Of a stretch of 64,000 nucleotides of DNA, positions 16,214 to 25,369 are shown in pieces. How positions within the stretch are numbered: the stretch's first letter is position 1; the number at the start of each line of letters is the position of its first letter. This DNA comes from Streptomyces sp. Je 1-332 (GTDB lineage Bacteria; Actinomycetota; Actinomycetes; Streptomycetales; Streptomycetaceae), in contig NZ_CP160402.1 of assembly GCF_040730185.1 (NCBI RefSeq), positions 6,758,001-6,822,000 of the forward strand. The letters run 5' to 3'. The position numbers and the translations under genes were made by a program. Under the pieces are notes generated by a model. The model worked only from the letters and a program-made list of their open reading frames with translations. It was not told the DNA's origin and did not search any database.

Positions 16214-18526
16214 ATGTCGGCGACGGCGGGTCTCAGCCCCGGGCGCGTCCGGATGGTCTTCGTCGGACTCATGCTCGCCCTGCTGCTCGCCGCTCTCGAG
16301 CAGATGATCGTCGCCACCGCGCTCCCGAAGATCGTCGGAGAGCTGCACGGCCTGGACAAGATGTCCTGGGCGATCACCGCCTACCTGCTCACGTCCACCA
16401 TCGGGCTGCCCATCTACGGCAAGCTCGGGGACCTCTTCGGGCGCAAGGGCGTCTTCCAGTTCGCGATCCTCATCTTCATCATCGGCTCCGCGCTCGCCGG
16501 TTGGTCGCGCACGATGGACCAGCTCATCGCCTTCCGCGCCATCCAGGGCATCGGCGCGGGCGGCCTCATGATCGGCGTGCAGGCGATCATCGCGGACATC
16601 GTCCCGCCCCGGGAGCGCGGCCGGTACATGGGCCTGATCGGCGCCGCGTTCGGTCTCGCGTCGGTCGCGGGACCGCTGCTCGGCGGGTTCTTCACCGACC
16701 ATGTCACCTGGCGCTGGTGCTTCTACTTCAACGTCCCCTTCGGCCTTGTCACCTTCGCCGTCGTCAGCTTCGGCCTGAAGCTGCCCAAGCCCACCGCGAA
16801 GGCCCGACTCGACGTGCTCGGCGCGCTGTTACTCGCCTCCGCCTCCACCTGCCTCGTACTCCTGACCAGTTGGGGCGGCACCGAGCACGCCTGGGGCTCG
16901 CGCGTGATCCTGGGGCTCGCGGCCGGGGCCGTCGCCTCGGTCGTGCTCTTCGTCGTCGCCGAACACTTCGCCGCAGAACCGATCATCCCGCTGCGCCTGT
17001 TCCGCGACTCGGTCTTCAACGTCACCGGCCTCGTGGGCGTGGTCGTCGGCATCGCCCTCTTCGGAGCGGCCAGTTACCTGCCGACCTTCCTCCAGATGGT
17101 GGACGGCGCGAGCGCCACCGAGTCCGGCCTTCTCATGCTGCCGATGATGGGCGGCGTCGTCGGCGCCTCGATCCTCTCCGGCCAGCTCATCAGCCACACA
17201 GGGCGCTACAAGATCTACCCGGTCGTCGGCGGCATCCTGTCCGTCATCGGCATGTGGCTGCTCTCGCGGCTCGAAGCGGACACACCCCGGCTGCACTACA
17301 GCATCTGGATGGCCGTCCTGGGCGCGGGCGTCGGCCTCGTCATGCCGGTGCTCGTCCTCGCCGTGCAGAACGCGGTGCGCCCCTCCGACCTCGGCACCGC
17401 CACCAGCGCCAACAACTACTTCCGGCAGATCGGCGGCAGCGTCGGCGCCGCGATCTTCGGCACGCTCTTCGCCGACCGGCTCGCGGACTCGCTCGCCGAC
17501 CGCATCCCGGCGGGAGCCGGACTTCCCGACCCCGAGGCCATCACCCCGCAGCTCGTCCACGCCATGCCGCCCGCGCTGCGCGACGGCTACATCCAGGCGT
17601 ACGCCGACGCGATGCCCCGGATCTTCCTCTACCTGGTGCCGGTGCTCGCCCTCGGCATGCTGATCACCTTCTTCCTCAAGGAGACTCCCCTGTTGTCCAG
17701 CGCAGCGTCCCAGGACGCCCCCACGGCCGAGCCCACTCCCATCCCGCAGGCCCGCACGTCGTACGCGGCCGGCGTGCCCGTCTGCGGCACCGTGCAGCAC
17801 CCGGACGGCACCGTGGTGCCCCGCGCCGCCCTGACCCTCATCGATGTCGGGGGCCGGCAGATCGGCCGCGGCGCGAGCGGTGAGGACGGGCGGTACGCGC
17901 TGTCCACGCCGGGCTCGGGATCGTTCGTCCTGATCGCCGCAGCGGGCGGCCACCAGCCGCAGGCCGTCACCGTCACCGTCGGCGAGCGCCCCGTGGAGCT
18001 CGACGTGGTGCTCGGCGGCGCCGGACGCCTGGCCGGCAGCGTGGTCACCGCCGACGGCACACCGGTCAGGGACGCTGCGGTCACCCTCACCGACGTACGC
18101 GGAGAAGTCGTCGCCACCACCCGCAGCGGGCGCGAAGGCGGCTATGTGATCACGGAGTTGGTGGCGGGCGAGTACACCCTGGCCGCCAGCGCACCCGCCT
18201 TCCGCCCGGCGGCCCTGCCCGTCAGCGTGCAGGCCTCCCGCGAGACCCGGCAGGACGTCGAGCTCGCGGGCGGAGCCGTCCTGCGCGGCACCGTGCGGGC
18301 CAGCGGCGGGCGGCCCGTGGAGGACGCCCGCGTGACGCTCCTGGACGCGGCGGGCAACGTCGTGGACACCCTCACGACCCGGGAGGACGGCACCTTCCGG
18401 TTCATCGACCTCTCGTCCGGCGAGTACACCGTCATCGCCGCGGGTTACCCGCCGGTGGCCACCGTGCTCCAGGTCGCGGGAGGGGGGCGCACGGAGCGGG
18501 ATCTGCAGCTCGGCCACGAGGACTGA
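16214..18526 (+). CDS. DHA2-type MFS efflux transporter with three C-terminal carboxypeptidase-regulatory-like repeats
   Basis: 771 aa. Residues ~10-490 form a 14-segment EmrB/QacA drug:H+ antiporter: [17 protein letters not shown] (motif D1), [14 protein letters not shown] (motif A), and [14 protein letters not shown] near motif B. A linker rich in Ala/Thr/Pro (~494-515) leads into three ~85-residue beta-sandwich units, each starting like [20 protein letters not shown] and containing DGRYAL / GGYVITEL / DGTFRFIDL. With 14 segments the tail would lie in the cytoplasm, unusual for this domain. ATG 16214 has GGAG 5-6 nt upstream; GTG 16115 is the alternative. Confidence 0.85.
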   Translation: MSATAGLSPGRVRMVFVGLMLALLLAALEQMIVATALPKIVGELHGLDKMSWAITAYLLTSTIGLPIYGKLGDLFGRKGVFQFAILIFIIGSALAGWSRTMDQLIAFRAIQGIGAGGLMIGVQAIIADIVPPRERGRYMGLIGAAFGLASVAGPLLGGFFTDHVTWRWCFYFNVPFGLVTFAVVSFGLKLPKPTAKARLDVLGALLLASASTCLVLLTSWGGTEHAWGSRVILGLAAGAVASVVLFVVAEHFAAEPIIPLRLFRDSVFNVTGLVGVVVGIALFGAASYLPTFLQMVDGASATESGLLMLPMMGGVVGASILSGQLISHTGRYKIYPVVGGILSVIGMWLLSRLEADTPRLHYSIWMAVLGAGVGLVMPVLVLAVQNAVRPSDLGTATSANNYFRQIGGSVGAAIFGTLFADRLADSLADRIPAGAGLPDPEAITPQLVHAMPPALRDGYIQAYADAMPRIFLYLVPVLALGMLITFFLKETPLLSSAASQDAPTAEPTPIPQARTSYAAGVPVCGTVQHPDGTVVPRAALTLIDVGGRQIGRGASGEDGRYALSTPGSGSFVLIAAAGGHQPQAVTVTVGERPVELDVVLGGAGRLAGSVVTADGTPVRDAAVTLTDVRGEVVATTRSGREGGYVITELVAGEYTLAASAPAFRPAALPVSVQASRETRQDVELAGGAVLRGTVRASGGRPVEDARVTLLDAAGNVVDTLTTREDGTFRFIDLSSGEYTVIAAGYPPVATVLQVAGGGRTERDLQLGHED

Positions 18527-18645
18527 CCGCCGGAGGCGCCCCGTGCGTCCCAATTCCCCTATTGCCCCGCACGGCAACCTGTGGCGGTCGTACGGTGGTT
18601 GGGGCGGCACAGGCCTTCGCGGTGCCGCCGGAAGGAGCGTTGGCC

Positions 18646-21069
18646 ATGGAATACGGCACCCCGGACGGGCCGGTGGCGCAGCATGCCGTGGCCGGCCGGA
18701 TCCCACTCGCCGTGGTCGTGATCGACGGCGCGGGCCTCGTGTCGCACTGGAGCACCGGTGCGCGCAAGCTGTTCGGGTACGCGAAGGAGGCGGCCGTCGG
18801 AACCCCGGCGGGCGATCTGCTTCCGGTGGCGGGCGCGATCCCCGAGGGCCACGCGGACTTCGGCGAGTACGACGGCCTCGGCCCCGACCTGGAAACCTCC
18901 CTCGACGGACGCATCTCCTACCCGGCCGCCGGGCGCGCACGGCTCTCCGTGCCCGGCGGCGAACACCACCGCGTGGACGTCCTGTGGTGGGCCTACCCCC
19001 TCGTCGGTCCCGGACCGGAGCGCCTGCTCGTGCTCGCGGCGGACGCCGACCGCCTCGCCGACGACGACCGCGAGCCGGGCCAGGTCGAGCGGATAGCACC
19101 GGCGTTCGCCCTGCACACCGACTTCCCCGGAGCGGACGAGCTGGCCGGCCGGCTGCCCGAGATCCTGCCCAGCATGAGCGTGGGCGAGAGCTCCCGCATC
19201 GTGGCGCAGATCCTCGAACTGGGCTATCCCGTCCTGGAGTACAGCAAGCACGACCGCGTGCCCGTCACCCCCGACTGGGGAGTGCCGCGGCGCGCCGAGC
19301 GCAAGGCGCGCAGGCTGCGCGCCCAGCGGGCCGCGGCCGAGGGACTCACGCCCAGGCCCGTCGCCTCGGAGGAGGCCGATGACCTCGAATACGCGGCGGT
19401 GCGCGAGCACCTGGAGTTCCTGAACGAGGTCAGCGGCCGCATCGGCTCATCCCTCGACCTCTCCCGGACGATCATCGAGGTCAGCCGTGCCGTCGTGCCG
19501 CGGTTCACGGACGTCGCCGGCACGTATCTGCGCGAACAGGTCGTCGCGGGCGAGGGCTTCCCCGAAGGGCCGCCGGACGAGACCACGATGTGGCACCGGG
19601 TCGCCCTGGAGCACACGGACGAGCCGGGCCGCTGGGACGACGTCGTACCCGTCGGCGAATCCATGCCCTTCCCGTCGCACACGCCGTTCTTCCAGTGCAT
19701 GACCTCCGGCGATCCGGTGCTCGTGCCGCGCATCACCGAGGAGATGGGCAACGCGATCGCCTCGCAGTTCGAGAAGCGCGACATCCGTCCGCTCATCAAC
19801 CACCGCTCGATGCTCGTCGTACCGCTGAAGGCCCGCAATGTGGTGCTCGGATTCATGATCCTGCTGCGTCACCGGGAGCGGCCCGTCTTCAACGACATGG
19901 ACCGCGTCACCGGCGCTGAACTCGCCGCCCGCGCGGGCCTCGTGCTCGACAACGCCCGCATGTACACCTACCAGGAGAGCGTCGCCGACACCCTCCAGGA
20001 CAGCATGCTCCCGCACATCGAGCCGCGCATGACGGGCTGCGACATCGCCACGCGCTATCTGCCGGGCACGCTCCTCGGCCGGGTCGGCGGCGACTGGTTC
20101 GACTCCGTGAAACTGCCCGGGTCGCGCACCGCGCTCGTCGTCGGCGACGTGATGGGCCACGGTCTCAACTCGGCGGCGATGATGGGCCAGTTGCGCACCG
20201 CCGTGCAGACCATGGCCGCCCTGGACCTGCCGCCCGCCCAGCTCCTGCGCAACCTCGACGACCTGGCACAGCGACTCGGCGAGCACTACCTCGCGACGTG
20301 CCTGTACGCGGTCTACGACCCCATCGCGAGCGAGCTGCACCTCGCCAACGCGGGCCACATCCCGCCCGTGCTCGTCCGCGCCGACGACGGCCGCAGCGAA
20401 CTCCTCGACCTGCCCACGGGGGCACCCATCGGGGTGGGAGGCGTGCCCTTCGAGGCGGTCACCGTCCGCGTGGCGCCCGGCGACCGGCTCCTGATGTGCA
20501 CCGACGGCCTCGTCGAGGTCCGCGGCGAGGACATCGGCGTCGGCCTCGCCACCCTCACCGAGTCCGCCGCCCACCCGGCCGCCTCCATGGACGCCGCCTG
20601 CGACACCATCATCCGCGCGCTCAACACGCGCGGCGGACGCAAGGACGACGTGGCGCTCCTGATGGCACGCCTGAACGGCGTCGCGGACGAGGACGTCGCG
20701 AGCTGGCGGCTCGCACTCGACCCCAGCGAGGTGAGCAGGGCCCGCGAGCTGGTCCGCGACCAGCTGGGCGCCTGGGCACGGGACACCCTCGCCGAAACCG
20801 CCCAGCTCCTGGTCGGCGAACTCGTCACCAACGCCGTACGGCACTCGCGCGGCGGCGGAGTCGGACTCCGCCTCGTCCGCTCCGGGGCCACGCTGATCTG
20901 CGAGGTCGAGGACGACGACCCCACCCTTCCCACGCTCCTGAACGCGGGCCCCGGCGACGAGTTCGGGCGCGGACTGCGGATCGTCAGCGTGCTCGCCAAG
21001 GAGTGGGGGACCAGCCGTACGGCCTCCGGGAAGACCGTGTGGTTCGAACTGGGGCCACCGCGCAAGTGA
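18646..21069 (+). CDS. PAS-GAF-PP2C(SpoIIE)-HATPase regulatory phosphatase
   Basis: 807 aa from the ATG after GGAAGGAG. Order: PAS-like (~15-130), GAF (~250-440), PP2C/SpoIIE phosphatase (~460-675) and an anti-sigma-type HATPase (~690-805). Phosphatase metal residues are present: GGDWFD (~481), GDVMGHG (~499), TDGLVE (~618) and KDDVALL (~665). The kinase N-box is ELVTNAVRHS (~724) with GRGLRIVS (~773). Such proteins can both dephosphorylate and phosphorylate anti-anti-sigma factors, tuning SigB/SigF-type sigma factors. A sigma factor of that type lies at 48.9 kb, but no link is shown. Confidence 0.9.
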   Translation: MEYGTPDGPVAQHAVAGRIPLAVVVIDGAGLVSHWSTGARKLFGYAKEAAVGTPAGDLLPVAGAIPEGHADFGEYDGLGPDLETSLDGRISYPAAGRARLSVPGGEHHRVDVLWWAYPLVGPGPERLLVLAADADRLADDDREPGQVERIAPAFALHTDFPGADELAGRLPEILPSMSVGESSRIVAQILELGYPVLEYSKHDRVPVTPDWGVPRRAERKARRLRAQRAAAEGLTPRPVASEEADDLEYAAVREHLEFLNEVSGRIGSSLDLSRTIIEVSRAVVPRFTDVAGTYLREQVVAGEGFPEGPPDETTMWHRVALEHTDEPGRWDDVVPVGESMPFPSHTPFFQCMTSGDPVLVPRITEEMGNAIASQFEKRDIRPLINHRSMLVVPLKARNVVLGFMILLRHRERPVFNDMDRVTGAELAARAGLVLDNARMYTYQESVADTLQDSMLPHIEPRMTGCDIATRYLPGTLLGRVGGDWFDSVKLPGSRTALVVGDVMGHGLNSAAMMGQLRTAVQTMAALDLPPAQLLRNLDDLAQRLGEHYLATCLYAVYDPIASELHLANAGHIPPVLVRADDGRSELLDLPTGAPIGVGGVPFEAVTVRVAPGDRLLMCTDGLVEVRGEDIGVGLATLTESAAHPAASMDAACDTIIRALNTRGGRKDDVALLMARLNGVADEDVASWRLALDPSEVSRARELVRDQLGAWARDTLAETAQLLVGELVTNAVRHSRGGGVGLRLVRSGATLICEVEDDDPTLPTLLNAGPGDEFGRGLRIVSVLAKEWGTSRTASGKTVWFELGPPRK

Positions 21070-21165
21070 TTGATGGCGCCGGTGACTTGTCCATGCTCCC
21101 CGGCCGCGATAGACCGATCTTGCCGTCGGCTTCGGCGGCCGTCGTCGCACCCTGGGGAGCTGGGC

Positions 21166-21891
21166 ATGAGCGTCACGAGTCGGTACAGGGAGGCCTGGGA
21201 GGGGTTCTGGCGGGAGGCTCCCGGCGAACCCGGGGCGGTCTTCTGGGACGCCGAACCCGCGCTCACCGTCGGCATCCACCTCGCCCTCTTCGAACCGCAC
21301 ATGGTGGCGGCCGGCCTGCCCGTCGTGGACCTCGGCTGTGGCAACGGCACCCAGACCCGCTTCCTCGCCGACCGCTACCCACGCGTCCTGGGCGCCGACC
21401 TCTCCGCCGCCGCCCTGCGTCACGCACGGAACGCCGACCCGGCGGGACAGGTGGAGTTCCGGCAGGTCGACGCCGCGGAGAAGGCGGAGGCGGAGCAACT
21501 GCACGCGGAACTCGGCGACGTGAACGTCTATATGCGCGGTGTGCTCCACCAGTGCGATCCCGGCGACCGCCAGTCGCTCGTCGACGGCATCGCGGCGCTC
21601 GTCGGCGAGCGGGGCAGAGCGTTCGTCGTGGAGCTCGCCGAGGCCGCCGGGGCGGTCCTGAAAGGCCTCGCCCAGAGCGCCGAAGGGCCGCCTCCGAAGC
21701 TGGCGCCGGTGTTCGCGCACGGCATCGCGCCGGGTGAGGTCGCCGACGCCGCGGTGCCGCAGTACGTCGCCGCGGCGGGCCTCGAGGTCCTCGCGAGCGG
21801 CGAACTCCCGCTCACCACCACCGAGTTCACTCCGGACGGCACGCGGATCGAGTTGCCGTCCAAGTGGCTGGTGGTGGGCCGCGCCGGGTGA
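21166..21891 (+). CDS. Class I SAM-dependent methyltransferase
   Basis: 241 aa from the ATG at 21166 (GGGGAG upstream). Motif I is VVDLGCGNGTQTRFLAD with the acidic residue in GADLSAAAL; the post-I region gives VEFRQVDA and the motif IV region VYMRGVLHQ. The Leu-His-Gln instead of a substrate-defining motif gives no clue to substrate. It stands alone between the phosphatase gene and a TDT transporter gene, with no partner that would suggest a pathway. Confidence 0.8.
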   Translation: MSVTSRYREAWEGFWREAPGEPGAVFWDAEPALTVGIHLALFEPHMVAAGLPVVDLGCGNGTQTRFLADRYPRVLGADLSAAALRHARNADPAGQVEFRQVDAAEKAEAEQLHAELGDVNVYMRGVLHQCDPGDRQSLVDGIAALVGERGRAFVVELAEAAGAVLKGLAQSAEGPPPKLAPVFAHGIAPGEVADAAVPQYVAAAGLEVLASGELPLTTTEFTPDGTRIELPSKWLVVGRAG

Positions 21892-22038
21892 GCCCGGCCG
21901 CACATTCGCAGGTACGCGTCAACCGTCCATACGTCGACCCGATGGGCCTCTTCGAACGTCTCCGTCCGCCGACGTGCCGGGGGCTCGCCGGCGTGTCAAG
22001 ATCGCGGGCAGGGGCTCGTACGCCGATGGGGTAGCGCC

Positions 22039-23064
22039 ATGCCGAGCGATGCAGCCAGCAGCCGAAGCCGGCGCCCGCGCCCGCGCTGGGCCGGCTGGGC
22101 CGACGGGCTGCCGCCCGCGTCGGGAGCCGTGGTCATGGCCACCGCCGTGCTCTCCGTCGGGCTGCATTTGCTCGGCGTGGAGTGGGCATCGCTGGCGCTG
22201 CTCGTGGTCGCGGTGCTGGTCTGGGCGTTCCTCGCCACCGTCTTCGTCACGCATCTGCTGACCGAGCGGGACCGCTGGCTCCGCGAGATCGACACCGCGC
22301 CCGCCCTGACCGCCGTCGCCGCGACGGCCGTACTCGGCACCCGCCTCTCCCTGCTCGGCCACCAGCCGGTGTCCGTGGCGTTGCTCGGCCTCAGCGTGCT
22401 GCTCTGGCCGGTCCTGATGTCCCACGTCATCCGCCACTGGCAGAGCAAGGTGCCGGGCGCCGCCTATTTGGTGTGCGTGGCCACCCAGGCCATCGTCGTC
22501 CTCGCCGCCACCGTGGCCACCGCCGACCGGCAGGCGTGGCTGATGTGGCCCGCCCTCGTCCTCTTCGCCATCGGCGTCGTCCTGTACGCGGTGGTGCTGC
22601 TGCGCTTCGACTTCCGCCAGCTCGCCACCGGCAGGGGCGACCACTGGATCATCGCCGGCGCCATGGCCATCACCGCCCTCGCCGGATCGAAGCTGGTCGC
22701 CGCCGCCGTGCCGGACGGCGTTCTGCGCTGGGCCACCCCGGCCCACGACGTCCTGCGCGTCATCACCCTCGTCGCGCTCGGCGTCGCCTTCGCGTGGTAC
22801 GCGCTGCTCGTCGTCTGTGAACTGCGGTGGCCACGCCTCCACTACGACGTACGCCGCTGGGCCACGGTCTTCCCCCTCGGCATGACCGCCGTCGCCGCGC
22901 TCTCCGCCGCCACGGCCACGGACGTTCCGGCGCTCTGGACCTGCGGAAGGGTGCTGCTCTGGGCGGCGCTCGCGGTCTGGGCCGTGGTAGCGGTCGCCGC
23001 GGTCCGTGCGGCGCGCGAACCCACCGACCGGCCCACCTCGGCCGACGTCAGCCGGCCACGGTGA
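22039..23064 (+). CDS. Tellurite-resistance/C4-dicarboxylate (TDT) family transporter
   Basis: 341 aa with about nine or ten hydrophobic segments. The family pattern is visible in PPASGAVVMATAVLSVGLH near the start, HVIRHWQSKVPGAAYL in the middle and ATPAHDVLRVITLVALGV later. TDT/SLAC1-like proteins carry anions such as dicarboxylates or sulfite; some give tellurite resistance when overexpressed. The direction and substrate here cannot be judged. The C-terminal tail is short and charged. Confidence 0.75.
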   Translation: MPSDAASSRSRRPRPRWAGWADGLPPASGAVVMATAVLSVGLHLLGVEWASLALLVVAVLVWAFLATVFVTHLLTERDRWLREIDTAPALTAVAATAVLGTRLSLLGHQPVSVALLGLSVLLWPVLMSHVIRHWQSKVPGAAYLVCVATQAIVVLAATVATADRQAWLMWPALVLFAIGVVLYAVVLLRFDFRQLATGRGDHWIIAGAMAITALAGSKLVAAAVPDGVLRWATPAHDVLRVITLVALGVAFAWYALLVVCELRWPRLHYDVRRWATVFPLGMTAVAALSAATATDVPALWTCGRVLLWAALAVWAVVAVAAVRAAREPTDRPTSADVSRPR

Positions 23065-23151
23065 TCCCCCAGCGGCCTCGGCCGACCGGCGCGCGACGCG
23101 GGTGCCGACGGATCTGGTCCAGGAGTTGACGAACGCGTAGCGTGAGGCGGC

Positions 23152-23985
23152 ATGAAGATCCTGATCAGCGCAGACATGGAGGGGGCCACCGGCGTCACGT
23201 GGCCGGCCGACGTGCTGCCCGGTACGCCGCAGTGGGAGCGGTGCCGTTCGATGTTCACCTCGGACGTCAACGCCGCCGTGCTCGGCTTCTTCGACGGGGG
23301 CGCCGACGAGGTGCTCATCAACGAAGCGCACTGGACGATGCGCAACCTGCTCCTCGAGAACCTCGACGAGCGGGCCGAGATGCTCACCGGGCGGCACAAG
23401 TCCCTCTCCATGGTCGAAGGCGTCCAGCACGACGACGTGGACGGCATCGCCTTCATCGGCTACCACGCGGGCGCCGGCATGGAGGGCGTGCTCGCGCACA
23501 CCTACCTCGCCAACTCGATCACCGGCGTGTGGGTCAACGGCGACCGGGCCAGCGAGGGGCTGCTGAACTCCCACGTCGTCGCCGAGTACGGGGTGCCCGT
23601 CGTCCTCGTCACCGGCGACGACCTGGCCTGCGAGGACGCGCTCGGCTATGCGCCCGGTGCGCTGAAGGTCGCCGTCAAGGACCACGTGTCGCGGTACGCG
23701 GCGGTCTGCCGCACCCCGCGGCGGACCGCGTCCGACATCCGGGCCGCGGCGAAGGAGGCGGCGCCGCTCGCTGTGCGGCACGAGCCGGTCCAGGGCGGAC
23801 CCTTCACCGTCGAGCTCGAGTTCGATGCCGAGCATCTGTCGATGGCGTCCACCGTGGTGCCGGGCGTGCGGCGGACCGGCGAGCGGAAGATCGCGTACAC
23901 CAGCGAAACCATGTACGAGGGCATTCGTACGTTCAAGGCGGTCACGACGATCGCGTCGGCGGCAGTGGAGGAGCAGTATGGCTGA
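23152..23985 (+). CDS. M55 zinc D-aminopeptidase (DppA-like)
   Basis: 277 aa, family length. Zinc ligands match the B. subtilis DppA pattern: D8 and E10 (SADMEG), H60 (NEAH), H105 (GYHA) and E135 (RASEG); H116 in LAHTY matches the proposed catalytic His. The enzyme would cleave N-terminal D-amino acids such as D-Ala from D-Ala-D-Ala or longer peptides. It is first in a tight operon of four hydrolases and overlaps the next gene by 8 nt. TAGCGT 8 nt before the ATG could be a -10 for a nearly leaderless message. Confidence 0.88.
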   Translation: MKILISADMEGATGVTWPADVLPGTPQWERCRSMFTSDVNAAVLGFFDGGADEVLINEAHWTMRNLLLENLDERAEMLTGRHKSLSMVEGVQHDDVDGIAFIGYHAGAGMEGVLAHTYLANSITGVWVNGDRASEGLLNSHVVAEYGVPVVLVTGDDLACEDALGYAPGALKVAVKDHVSRYAAVCRTPRRTASDIRAAAKEAAPLAVRHEPVQGGPFTVELEFDAEHLSMASTVVPGVRRTGERKIAYTSETMYEGIRTFKAVTTIASAAVEEQYG

Positions 23986-25336
23986 GGGGCAGGAGCAGCC
24001 GGGGCATCAGGCCGCCGGACACGTCGACGAGCAGGCGCTCGACGAGGTCGTCCGGTTCACCTCCGACCTCATCCGCATCGACACCACCAACCGGGGCGGC
24101 GGTGACTGCCATGAGCGGCCCGCCGCCGAGTACGCAGCCGAGTGTCTCTCCGGAGCCGGGCTCGAACCGAGGCTCCTGGAGCGGACACCGGGCCGTACGA
24201 ACGTCGTGGCACGCATCGAGGGCACGGACCCCTCGGCCGACGCGCTCCTCGTGCACGGTCACCTGGACGTCGTGCCGGCCGAGGCCGCGGACTGGAGCGT
24301 GGACCCCTTCTCGGGGGAGGTCCGCGACGGTGTCGTGTGGGGCCGTGGCGCCATCGACATGAAGAACATGGACGCGATGATCCTCTCCGTGGTGCGCGGC
24401 TGGGCACGCGCGGGGGTGCGGCCCCGGCGGGACATCGTGATCGCGTTCACCGCCGACGAGGAGGCGAGCGCCGAGGACGGGTCCGGCTTCCTCGCCGATC
24501 AGCACGCGTCGCTCTTCGAGGGATGCACGGAAGGCATCAGCGAGTCGGGTGCCTTCACCTTCCACGACGGCCGCGGCAACCAGCTCTACCCCATCGCCGC
24601 GGGGGAGCGCGGCACCGGCTGGCTCAAGCTGACCGCGCGCGGCAAGGCGGGCCACGGCTCGAAGGTGAACCCCGAGAACGCCGTGAGCAAGCTGGCGGCC
24701 GCGATCTCCCGCATCGGCGAGCACCGCTGGCCGGTGCGGCTCACCCCGACGGTCCGGGCCTCGCTGGACGAACTGGCCGCGCTGTACGGGGAACACGCCG
24801 ACCTGGACGTGCCCGGATTCGACGTGGACGCGCTCCTGCTGAAGCTCGGCCGGGCCGCCGACCTCGTCGCGCCGACCGTCCGCAACAGCGCCAACCCGAC
24901 GATGCTGCACGCGGGTTACAAGGTCAACGTCATCCCCGGGGAGGCCGTCGCCTACGTGGACGGCCGGTATCTGCCCGGTGGCGAGGAAGAGTTCGCCGCC
25001 ACTCTTGACCGGCTCACCGGAGTGGACGTCGACTGGGAGTTCCACCACCGTGAGGTGGCGCTGCAGGCGCCGGTCCGCTCGTCGACGTACGCGAAGATGC
25101 GGGCGGCCGTCGAGGAGTTCGCACCCGAGGGGCGGGTCGTGCCGTACTGCATGTCCGGCGGCACGGACGCCAAGCAGTTCTCGCGACTCGGCATCACCGG
25201 CTACGGCTTCTCGCCGCTGAGGACACCGGAGGGGTTCGACTACCAAGCGCTCTTCCACGGAGTCGACGAGCGCGTACCCGTCGACGCGCTGCACTTCGGC
25301 GTCCGCGTGCTCGACCGGTATCTGAGAACGGCCTAG
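23978..25336 (+). CDS. M20/M25/M40-family metallo-hydrolase
   Basis: 452 aa. Zinc motifs: HGHLDVVP, GRGAIDMKN and FTADEEAS (general-base Glu and ligand). The dimerization insert begins near ARGKAGHGSKVNPENAV with its conserved His. The ATG is preceded by GGAGGAG inside the end of the M55 gene. Likely a dipeptidase or N-acyl-amino-acid hydrolase acting on products of the M55 enzyme; the exact substrate is open. Confidence 0.87.
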   Translation: MAEGQEQPGHQAAGHVDEQALDEVVRFTSDLIRIDTTNRGGGDCHERPAAEYAAECLSGAGLEPRLLERTPGRTNVVARIEGTDPSADALLVHGHLDVVPAEAADWSVDPFSGEVRDGVVWGRGAIDMKNMDAMILSVVRGWARAGVRPRRDIVIAFTADEEASAEDGSGFLADQHASLFEGCTEGISESGAFTFHDGRGNQLYPIAAGERGTGWLKLTARGKAGHGSKVNPENAVSKLAAAISRIGEHRWPVRLTPTVRASLDELAALYGEHADLDVPGFDVDALLLKLGRAADLVAPTVRNSANPTMLHAGYKVNVIPGEAVAYVDGRYLPGGEEEFAATLDRLTGVDVDWEFHHREVALQAPVRSSTYAKMRAAVEEFAPEGRVVPYCMSGGTDAKQFSRLGITGYGFSPLRTPEGFDYQALFHGVDERVPVDALHFGVRVLDRYLRTA

Positions 25337-25369
25337 GGAACACAACCGATCATGGGGGAAGAGAAGGAC

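Noticed and set aside
18541..18574. Inverted repeat CCGTGCG / CGCACGG between the MFS and phosphatase genes as a terminator
   Set aside because: Only 7-bp arms around a 20-nt loop; too weak to support.
18562..18645. Upstream extension of the PAS-GAF-PP2C gene from 18562
   Set aside because: GGAAGGAG lies 8 nt before the ATG at 18646 and the extension has no domain similarity.
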